A DNA stretch of 6,027 nt from NCBI GenBank assembly GCA_020431545.1, contig JAGQIB010000082.1, forward strand, positions 1 through 6,027. Reading direction: 5' to 3'. A model generated the notes under the pieces. That model searched no databases. It was not told the origin of the DNA and saw only the letters and a program-made list of their open reading frames with translations. Position 1 is the first letter of the stretch. The number at the start of each line of letters is the position of its first letter. Below, piece after piece: positions 1 through 6,027 of this stretch. The position numbers and the translations under genes are program-made. The DNA comes from Gemmatimonadota bacterium (GTDB lineage Bacteria; ARS69).

Positions 1-3000
1 CGTCGTCCGTGGCGATCCCGAACAGCGCGAGGAAGCCGACCCACACCGCCACGGACAGATTGATCGGCCCCACGTGGAACGTCTCCCGCAGCATCCCGCC
101 CAGGCCGGGGACGTCGAGCCACCACGGCTGGCCGTAGAGCCAGAGCAGGACGAATCCGCCCGCCCACGCCACGAACACGCCCGAGAACACGAGCAGCGTG
201 ACGGAGATCCGCCGGAACTGCAGCTGCAGGAGCAGCACGATCGCGGCGAGCGCGAGCGGCAGGACGAGCTTCAGGCGCCGCTCGGACCGGACCTGGTTCT
301 CGAAGCTCCCCGCGAACTGGTAGCTCACACCGGAGGGGATCTCCAGCCGGCCGTCCGCGACGGCCTGCCGCAGGTGATCCCGCGCCGCCTCCACCACGTC
401 GACCTCCGCCGTGCCCGGGCGGCGATCGAACACGACGTACGCCACGAGGAACGTGTCCTCGCTCTTGATCGACTGCGGACCGCGGACCGTCTGGAACGTC
501 GCGAGCTCGCGCAGCGGGATCTGCACGCCGGACGGCGCGGAGACGAGAATGCCGCCGAGCGCCTCCGGAGAATCCCGCAGCTCGCGCAGGTAGCGCACGC
601 GCACGTCGTAGCGCTCGCGACCCTCCACCGTGCGCGTGATCGCCCGGCCTCCGATCGCGACCTCGATCACGTCCTGGACGTCGCGGACGTGCAGGCCGTA
701 GCGCGCGAGCGCCTCCCGATCGATCTCGATCTCGAGATACGGCTTGCCCACCACGCGATCCGCGAGCACGGCCGACGCTTCGACGCCCGGCACCTCCTTG
801 AGCAGCTTCTCGATCTCGAGCCCCACGCGCTCGATCGTCTCGAGGTCGGGGCCTCGGACCTTCACGCCCATCGGCGCGCGCATTCCACTCTGCAGCATCA
901 CCTGCCGGGCGGCGATCGGCTGCAGCCGCGGCGCCGACGTCGTGCCCGGGAGCTGCGCCGCCTCCGTGATCGCGTTCCACACGTCGTCGAGGTCGCGGAT
1001 CTCGTCCCGCCACTGGCGCACGCGGTGACCGTTCTCGTCGACGCCGTACTCCGGCTTGATCTGGACCACCGTCTCCACCATGGAGATCGGAGCCGGATCG
1101 AGCGCGCTGTCGACGCGACCGATCTTCCCCACCGCGAGTTCCACCTCCGGGAGCGCGCCGATCGCGCGATCCAGCGTGGAGAGAACGTCGCGCGCTTCAC
1201 CGAGCGACGCGTGCGGCATCGTCGTGGGCATGTACAGGAACGAGCCCTCGTCGAGCGGCGGCAGGAACTCCTTCCCGAGCGTGGACCACGCGAAGCCGCC
1301 GCCCACCAGCAACGCCGCCACGGGGCCGAGCACGGCCGCCTTGTGCGCGAGACACCAGCCGAGAAGTCGCGGATAGGACCGACGGAAGAACCAGAAGCCG
1401 CCGAGCCAGAACGCGAGCAGCACCCCCACGAACAGCAGGTTCAGCGCGGTGGATCGACCGGGCCCGAGCGGGAGCCAGCGGACGGCGAGGAACACGACGG
1501 CGACGGCAATGACCGCGATCCGGATCCACCGGCCGCGCCGCGAGGCCGTGTCGCGACCGAGACCGCGCTGGAACGTCGCGAGCGTCGGCAGGATCGTCAG
1601 CGCCACGATCACCGAAGCCAGCAGCGTCAACGTCTTGGTCCAGGCGAGCGGCCGGAACATCTTTCCTTCCGGACCGTGCATCGTGAACACGGGCAGGAAG
1701 CTGACCACGGTGGTGAGGATCGCGGTGAGCACCGCGCCGCCGACCTCGGTCGTCGCCCGCCGGACGATCTCCACCCGCGACTCGCCGGGCTCCGCGCGCT
1801 CCGCGTGGCGAAGGACGTTCTCGAGCACCACGATGCCCATGTCCACGATCGTGCCGATCGCGATCGCGATGCCCGCGAGCGACACGACGTTCGCGTCGAG
1901 GCCGACCAGCTTCATGCCGAGGAACGCCACGAGCACGGCGAGCGGAAGCACGAGCGAAACGAGAGCCGACGTGGCGAGGTGGCCGATCATCACGAGCACC
2001 ACCACGATCGTGATCAGCACTTCCTGCGAGAGCGCGTCGTTCAGCGTGCCGAGCGTCTCGTGAATGAGCCCCGTCCGATCGTAGAACGGCACCACGGTGA
2101 CGCGCGAGACCCGCCCGTCCTCCAGCGTGCGCACAGGGAGTCCCGGCGCGATCTCCGCGATCTTCTCCTTCACGCCGCGGATGGCCGCGAGCGGGTTCTC
2201 GCCGTACCGCACCACGACCACGCCGCCGACGGCTTCCGCGCCGTCCTTGTCGAGCACGCCGCGGCGCAGCGCCGGACCGCGCGAGACGTGCGCCACGTCG
2301 CGGATCCGGACCGGCGCCCCCTCGCGCGCGACGACGACGCTCTCCTCGAGATCCTCCACGCTCCGCAGGAACCCGATCCCGCGCACGACGTACTCCGCGT
2401 TCGCGATCTCGAGCGTGCGAGCACCGACGTCGGCGTTCGAGCGTCGCACGGCGTCCGTGACCTGGGCGAGCGTCACGCCGCGCGCCCGCAGCGCGTCCGG
2501 ATCGACGTCGACCTGGTACTCGGCGACGTGCCCGCCCACGGATGCGACCTCGGCCACGCCGTGCACCGCCGCGAGCGCGTACTTGACCTGGAAGTCCTGG
2601 ATCGTGCGCAGCTCCTGCGGATCCCAGCCCGGCGCGGGATTCCCGTCCGCATCGCGCCCTTCCAGCGTGTACCAGAACACCTGCCCGAGGCCGGTCGCGT
2701 CCGGTCCGAGCGCGGGCTGCACGCCCTCCGGCAGCGTTCCCTTCGGCAGGCTCGCGAGCTTCTCGAGGATCCGCGAACGCGACCAGTAGAAGTCGACGTT
2801 CTCCTCGAAGATCACGTAGATGGAGCTGAACCCGAAGAACGAGTTGCTCCGCACCGTGCGCACGCCCGGCAGCCCAAGCAGCGACGCCGTCAGCGGGTAC
2901 GTGATCTGGTCCTCCACGTCGCGGGGGGAGCGGCCCGGCCACTCCGTGAACAGGATCTGCTGGTTCTCCCCGAGATCCGGGATCGCGTCCACGGGCACGG

Positions 3001-3130
3001 GATCGCGCGGCAGCGGACCGAGGTGCCAGTCGAACGGCGCCACGACGAGGCCCGCCACGATCAGCATCGCGGTGGCGAGCAGCACGACGAAGCGGTTCTC
3101 GAGGCAACCGCGGACGATCGCGGCGATCAC
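1..3130 (-). CDS. cusA: CusA-like heavy-metal RND efflux transporter, C-terminus missing
   Basis: Inner-membrane, proton-driven pump of the CusA/CzcA (HME-RND) family, predicted to export Cu(I)/Ag(I). The frame is open from GTG 3130 to the left edge: 1043 residues, with about 100 more expected (rest of TM10, then TM11-12). The N-terminus (VIAAIVRGCLENRF) lines up with E. coli CusA (MIEWIIRRSVANRF), supporting this start. TM1 is about 12-32, TM2-TM6 about 371-520, TM7 about 598-616, TM8 953-972, TM9 975-1000. The TM4 motif AIAIGTIVDMGIVVLEN carries D430 (E. coli D405) and lacks the extra Asp of Zn/Co-type CzcA, pointing to the Cu/Ag class. The periplasmic three-Met site is intact: M634, M684 and M745, with D678 and E686 (E. 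coli M573, M623, M672, D617, E625). The proton-relay E939 position is D1042. Oddities are two extra hydrophobic segments (536-582), an added TM9-TM10 loop and loss of the intramembrane methionines. Residue correspondences were aligned by eye from memory. Substrate is inferred. Confidence 0.96.
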   Translation of the reverse strand, partial: MIAAIVRGCLENRFVVLLATAMLIVAGLVVAPFDWHLGPLPRDPVPVDAIPDLGENQQILFTEWPGRSPRDVEDQITYPLTASLLGLPGVRTVRSNSFFGFSSIYVIFEENVDFYWSRSRILEKLASLPKGTLPEGVQPALGPDATGLGQVFWYTLEGRDADGNPAPGWDPQELRTIQDFQVKYALAAVHGVAEVASVGGHVAEYQVDVDPDALRARGVTLAQVTDAVRRSNADVGARTLEIANAEYVVRGIGFLRSVEDLEESVVVAREGAPVRIRDVAHVSRGPALRRGVLDKDGAEAVGGVVVVRYGENPLAAIRGVKEKIAEIAPGLPVRTLEDGRVSRVTVVPFYDRTGLIHETLGTLNDALSQEVLITIVVVLVMIGHLATSALVSLVLPLAVLVAFLGMKLVGLDANVVSLAGIAIAIGTIVDMGIVVLENVLRHAERAEPGESRVEIVRRATTEVGGAVLTAILTTVVSFLPVFTMHGPEGKMFRPLAWTKTLTLLASVIVALTILPTLATFQRGLGRDTASRRGRWIRIAVIAVAVVFLAVRWLPLGPGRSTALNLLFVGVLLAFWLGGFWFFRRSYPRLLGWCLAHKAAVLGPVAALLVGGGFAWSTLGKEFLPPLDEGSFLYMPTTMPHASLGEARDVLSTLDRAIGALPEVELAVGKIGRVDSALDPAPISMVETVVQIKPEYGVDENGHRVRQWRDEIRDLDDVWNAITEAAQLPGTTSAPRLQPIAARQVMLQSGMRAPMGVKVRGPDLETIERVGLEIEKLLKEVPGVEASAVLADRVVGKPYLEIEIDREALARYGLHVRDVQDVIEVAIGGRAITRTVEGRERYDVRVRYLRELRDSPEALGGILVSAPSGVQIPLRELATFQTVRGPQSIKSEDTFLVAYVVFDRRPGTAEVDVVEAARDHLRQAVADGRLEIPSGVSYQFAGSFENQVRSERRLKLVLPLALAAIVLLLQLQFRRISVTLLVFSGVFVAWAGGFVLLWLYGQPWWLDVPGLGGMLRETFHVGPINLSVAVWVGFLALFGIATDD

Positions 3131-5064
3131 GACCCGCTCTCCGCGACGGCCGGCCGTTCCTGGGTGACGGAGCCGCAGCGCAGCATCTCGGATCCGAAGT
3201 ACGGATTCAGGATCTCCTTCTGCGTCTGCAGCCAGTCCGCGCCGGCGAAGTCGAACGCCATCGGACAGTGGGTGCGCACCCACGCCGCTCCGACGTGACC
3301 GAACCGCGCTTCGATCTCGTCGACCGCCGCGGACACGGTCTGGAACGCGGCCCGCAGCGCGGCGAGATCCGCGCGATCCGCCGACGCGAGGGCCTCGGCG
3401 ATCCGGGTCGACTGCTCCTTCCAGAGGCGGCGCTCGGACATCGCCCGATCGTCGACGTCGACCGCGGCCGCCGCCTCGGCGACCTTCCCGGCCGCCGCTC
3501 GCGCCGCCTTCTCGTCGTCTGCGGCGAGGGCTCGCCACAGCGCGAAGTAGGCGTCGTAAAGCGGGGCGAGTCGCGCGGCGAACGCCGCGTCTCCCGGCGG
3601 CGTCGTGGAGGTCGCGGCGGCGGGCTCGGCCTGGATACCGGCCGTCGGCGCGCTCATCAGGCTCTCGCGCCCGCGGATCTGCAGCTCGCTGTCGATCTTG
3701 AACGCGCCTTCCGCGACGACGCGCTCGCCCTCCTCCACCCCCGCCAGCACCACGTAGGAGTCGCCCGCGCGCGGACCGAGCGTCACCTCGCGCGCCTCGA
3801 AGCCGGGCGCGCCGTCCACGTCGCGCTCGACGTACACGAGCGCGCGCTTCCCGGTGAACATCACGGCCGGCACCGGCACCACGAGCGGCGCCTTCCCGTC
3901 GCCGGGATTGGCCACCAGACCGAGCTTCTCCGCCGGCACGAGCGCCATCCCACAGACCTCACAGGTGCCCGGACCCTGCGCCACGACCTCGGGGTGCATG
4001 GGGCACATCCACTGACCGGGCGCCACGCCGGAGATCACGTCGCCGTGATCGTCGACCTCGGCGTAGACCGTCGCGCGGACGAACATCCCGGGCTTCAGCG
4101 CGTCGCGCTCGTTCGCCACGTTCACGCGCACCTTCGCCGTGCGCGTCGCGGGGTCGAGCGTGGGCGACACGAACGAGATCGTGCCGCGAAACGTGCGACC
4201 GGGGTGCGCATCCGTGCCGAACTCGATCTCCTGCCCCCAGCGCAGCCACGAGAGATCGGACTCGTAGGCGTCCAGCAGCACCCACACGCGAGAGAGGTCG
4301 GAGATGCGATAGATCACCGCGCCCGTCTTCACGTAGTCGCCTTCCGTGGCAAGCTTCTCCACCACGATGCCGCCCTGGTGGGAATACAGCGTCACGTGAT
4401 CCGACGGCTGGCCGCGCTGCTCCAGCGACTCGATCTGCCGATCCGTGAGTCCGAACAGCGAGAGCTTGTCGCGCGCCGCCTTCACGGTCTGTCGGGTGGC
4501 CTCGCGCAGGAAGTCTCCGCCGGAGCCCGTGTCGCGGGAGCGGAGCGCCTGCAGGTACTCCTGCTGCGCGGCAAGCAGCTCGGGCGAGTAGATCTCCGCG
4601 AGGTGATCGCCGGAGCGGACCCGGATGCCCGTGAAGTCCACGTACAGCCGATCGAGTCGCCCGGCCACGCGCGCGGTCTCGCTCGCGGTGCGGGTCTCGT
4701 CCACCGCGACCCGCCCGAACAGACGCACCTCGACGGACGGGCGATCACGCACGACTTCCACGGTGCGGATTCCCGCGAGCGCGCGGGCGGCCGGCGAGAT
4801 CGTCAGCACCGGCGACGTGTCGCCGGCATCGCCGGCCTTCACCGGGATCAGATCCATGAAGCAGATCGGGCACTTCCCGGGATGCGACAGCCGGATCTGC
4901 GGGTGCATCGAGCAGGTCCAGACCTCGCCGCTCTCCGCTCCGGCTTCCGATCCGGGGGAGTCGGCCGCGAGCTTGGAGTCTCCGGCCCGTCCGAGCAGCC
5001 AGCCGGCCGTCCCCGCGATCACGAGGACGAGAACGATCGCCCACCCTCCACGTCGCGCGCTCAT
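3127..5064 (-). CDS. cusB: CusB-like periplasmic adaptor with two heavy-metal-binding domains and a C-terminal DUF3347-like domain
   Basis: Membrane-fusion protein (645 aa) linking the RND pump to the outer-membrane channel. Residues 8-24 are an N-terminal membrane anchor or uncleaved signal. Residues 49-75 form a heavy-metal-binding domain (CSMHP; CPICFMDLIP; ligand candidates C51, M53, H54, C65, C68, M70). The adaptor core follows: first lipoyl half (about 126-158), alpha-hairpin (about 159-222, PELLAAQQEYLQAL), second lipoyl half (223-257), and beta-barrel ending at LKPGMFVRATVYAEV (323-337). A second metal-binding domain (351-378: CPMHP, CEVCGMALVP) interrupts the barrel/membrane-proximal junction, and the membrane-proximal part resumes at about 393-465. 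Residues 492-633 resemble DUF3347 (THCPMAF, NPYFG, MLRCG). E. coli CusB is much shorter (about 400 aa) and has none of these extra modules. The ATG at 5064 was chosen for its strong Shine-Dalgarno, the 4-nt overlap and the membrane anchor; the in-frame extension to 5520 encodes Arg-rich shadow sequence. Metal binding is inferred from motifs. Confidence 0.95.
   Translation of the reverse strand: MSARRGGWAIVLVLVIAGTAGWLLGRAGDSKLAADSPGSEAGAESGEVWTCSMHPQIRLSHPGKCPICFMDLIPVKAGDAGDTSPVLTISPAARALAGIRTVEVVRDRPSVEVRLFGRVAVDETRTASETARVAGRLDRLYVDFTGIRVRSGDHLAEIYSPELLAAQQEYLQALRSRDTGSGGDFLREATRQTVKAARDKLSLFGLTDRQIESLEQRGQPSDHVTLYSHQGGIVVEKLATEGDYVKTGAVIYRISDLSRVWVLLDAYESDLSWLRWGQEIEFGTDAHPGRTFRGTISFVSPTLDPATRTAKVRVNVANERDALKPGMFVRATVYAEVDDHGDVISGVAPGQWMCPMHPEVVAQGPGTCEVCGMALVPAEKLGLVANPGDGKAPLVVPVPAVMFTGKRALVYVERDVDGAPGFEAREVTLGPRAGDSYVVLAGVEEGERVVAEGAFKIDSELQIRGRESLMSAPTAGIQAEPAAATSTTPPGDAAFAARLAPLYDAYFALWRALAADDEKAARAAAGKVAEAAAAVDVDDRAMSERRLWKEQSTRIAEALASADRADLAALRAAFQTVSAAVDEIEARFGHVGAAWVRTHCPMAFDFAGADWLQTQKEILNPYFGSEMLRCGSVTQERPAVAESGS
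3131..3142 (-). promoter_or_regulatory. Shine-Dalgarno for the RND pump gene
   Basis: The minus strand reads GGAGAG at 3142-3137, six bases before a GTG at 3130, within the final codons of the adaptor gene. It supports the GTG start, which overlaps the adaptor stop as GTGA and places the protein's N-terminus level with that of known CusA proteins. Confidence 0.7.
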
Positions 5065-6027
5065 CGGATCCCCTCCTCGGTCCAGTCCCGGCCCGTCACG
5101 AATTCCAGGGCGGCCGCCGCGCGACCGCGATCGGCCCGCGCGCGCTCCTCCTCGATCGACAGCTCGAGCAGCAGGCGCTCGGCGTCCACGAGGTCCAGGA
5201 ACGTCGCCTCGCCGGCCCGGTACGCCGCGAACGCCGCCTCGCGCGAATCCGCGGCCTCCGGCACGAGCCCGTCTCGGTAGAGCGCGATCCGTCGATCCGC
5301 GTCGGCCCAGTCCACACGCGCGCTCTCGGCCGCGGCGCGGAGCTCGTCCTCCGTGCGCCGGCGTTCGGAGCGCGTCGCGGCCTCGCGCGCCTCGGCCTCC
5401 TCGACCGCGCCGCGAAACTTCCCGCGGAAGATCGGGAGGTCCGCGGTCACGCTCACGACCCACGGATCGTCGCCGCTGCCGGCGACATTCGCAGCGCGCG
5501 CGTCGCCGGTGCGGATCCACTCCACTCCGAGCATCAGGTCCGGCCAGGACGCACGCCCGGCGAGCGCGCGCCTCGCGCCGGCCTCTTCCACGCGCGCGTC
5601 GGCGGTGGCGAGACGGGGTGCGGCCGGTCCGACCCGCGCAGCGACGCGATCGGAGGACGGCGCCGACGGCACGGAACCCGGATCCACCGGCAGGGGCAGC
5701 GACTCGCCGTCCGGGAGCGAGAGCAGCGACGCGAGACGCGCGCGCGCCGCGGGCACGCGATCCCGGAGCCCGCGCACGCGATCCTCCACTCGTCCGAGCT
5801 CGATGTGCGCCCGACCGAGATCGAGTCGCCCCGCCTCACCCGTCCGGTACTTCTCGCGCACCACTCGCTCCAGGTCGACCACGAGCTCGAGGTTGCGCGA
5901 CGTGATCGCGATCGTGCGCTCGAGGAGGTAGGCGTCCCACCACGCCTGCGCGACGTCGCGGCGGAGCGTGGCGCGGATCTCCCCCGCACGCGCCCGGGAA
6001 ACGTCGGCGGTGCGGGCCGCCGCCTCG
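5061..6027 (-). CDS. TolC/CusC-family outer-membrane efflux channel, N-terminus missing
   Basis: This is the outer-membrane duct of the tripartite pump, expected to trimerise and carry metal from the adaptor/RND complex through the periplasm and outer membrane. The reading frame is open to the right edge (first full codon at 6026), giving 321 visible residues; roughly the first 100 or more, with signal peptide or lipobox, are missing. Numbered from the edge, residues 1-105 are a long Ala/Arg/Glu-rich helical stretch (AWWDAYLLER; KYRTGEAGRLDLGRAHIELG) typical of the first OEP repeat. Residues 130-310 form the second repeat: helix, strand PDLMLGVEWIR (162-172), strand and turn VSVTADLPIFRGK (191-203), then a long helix with YRAGEATFLDLVDAERLLL (269-287) and a terminal LEFVTGRDW. 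These are hallmark TolC-family signatures. A GTG at 5882 is an internal codon, not the start, because homology-like helix continues upstream. The stop overlaps the adaptor start by 4 nt. The neighbours suggest a CusC role; the sequence alone supports only the family. Confidence 0.93.
   Translation of the reverse strand, partial: EAAARTADVSRARAGEIRATLRRDVAQAWWDAYLLERTIAITSRNLELVVDLERVVREKYRTGEAGRLDLGRAHIELGRVEDRVRGLRDRVPAARARLASLLSLPDGESLPLPVDPGSVPSAPSSDRVAARVGPAAPRLATADARVEEAGARRALAGRASWPDLMLGVEWIRTGDARAANVAGSGDDPWVVSVTADLPIFRGKFRGAVEEAEAREAATRSERRRTEDELRAAAESARVDWADADRRIALYRDGLVPEAADSREAAFAAYRAGEATFLDLVDAERLLLELSIEEERARADRGRAAAALEFVTGRDWTEEGIR
5065..5080 (-). promoter_or_regulatory. Shine-Dalgarno for the adaptor gene
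   Basis: On the minus strand, GAGGAGGGG occupies 5078-5070, with the AGGAGG core at 5077-5072, seven bases before the ATG at 5064. It lies inside the last codons of the upstream channel gene. It decides the adaptor start in favour of 5064 over the in-frame ATG at 5520, and fits coupled translation across the ATGA overlap. Confidence 0.85.

Noticed and set aside
1197..3107. Minus-strand open frame of 636 codons within the RND gene
   Set aside because: It is in the wrong frame: the translation is Arg/Gly/Ala-rich nonsense, while the overlapping frame starting at 3130 encodes the RND pump.
74..3298. Plus-strand open frame of 1074 codons
   Set aside because: It lies antisense to the RND gene. 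Its product is an Arg/His/Asp/Glu-rich low-complexity translation with no domain, as expected from reverse-complemented GC-rich codons. The minus frame gives a clear CusA.
3268..5280. Plus-strand open frame of 670 codons
   Set aside because: It is antisense to the adaptor gene, rich in Arg/His/Gly, and has no recognisable motif, so it is a shadow of the minus-strand CDS.
5065..5520. In-frame upstream extension of the adaptor to an ATG at 5520
   Set aside because: The extra 152 residues are Arg-rich shadow of the channel gene. The ATG at 5064 has a strong Shine-Dalgarno and begins the membrane anchor.
5880..5882. GTG as start of the outer-membrane channel gene
   Set aside because: The frame continues open to the window edge with typical TolC-family helix sequence (AWWDAYLLER), so this is an internal valine and the gene is truncated by the window.
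4625..5905. Plus-strand open frame of 426 codons
   Set aside because: It is antisense to the adaptor and channel genes; the translation is dominated by Arg, Pro, Ser and Ala and crosses a real gene junction.
1..6027. tRNA, rRNA, CRISPR array, insertion sequence or terminator
   Set aside because: The three overlapping CDSs fill the window. I saw no regularly spaced repeats, no transposase and no hairpin followed by a T-run.
411..6027. Frequent CGATCG/GATC-containing words throughout
   Set aside because: They occur within codons such as GAT CGC and ATC GCG in GC-rich genes and show no spacing or clustering that suggests a regulatory or replication element.

Overview
The window is a high-GC fragment from a Gram-negative (two-membrane) bacterium. 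It is filled almost edge to edge by one minus-strand operon for a tripartite heavy-metal efflux pump of the Cus (copper/silver) type. No taxonomic marker is present. The GC-rich coding and the particular RND subtype would fit lineages such as Gemmatimonadota, Planctomycetota, Myxococcota or 'Eisenbacteria', but this is only a guess.

Transcription runs from high to low coordinates. First comes a TolC-family outer-membrane channel (6027-5061), which has lost its N-terminus at the window edge. Next is a complete CusB-like periplasmic adaptor of 645 aa (5064-3127). Last is a CusA-like RND transporter (3130-1) with 1043 residues visible; it runs off the left edge within transmembrane segment 10. 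Both junctions are 4-nt overlaps, ATGA at 5064-5061 and GTGA at 3130-3127. Each has a purine-rich Shine-Dalgarno sequence inside the preceding gene, so the three proteins are probably translationally coupled. There is no intergenic space, and the promoter, any metal-responsive regulator and the terminator lie outside the window.

Functionally, the adaptor and RND pump should take Cu(I)/Ag(I), mainly from the periplasm, and send it through the TolC-like duct to the outside, powered by the proton gradient. The most interesting features are departures from the E. coli CusCFBA model. The adaptor carries three predicted metal-binding modules: an N-terminal Cys/Met/His heavy-metal-binding domain, a second copy inserted between the beta-barrel and membrane-proximal parts, and a C-terminal DUF3347-like domain. 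No separate cusF gene lies between the channel and adaptor genes. The RND protein keeps the three-methionine periplasmic site and the proton-relay Asp. It lacks all five transmembrane methionines of the E. coli relay that could be compared, and it has two extra hydrophobic segments after TM6 and an extra loop between TM9 and TM10.

Very long open frames on the plus strand, and in alternative minus frames, are shadows of these three genes and were not annotated.
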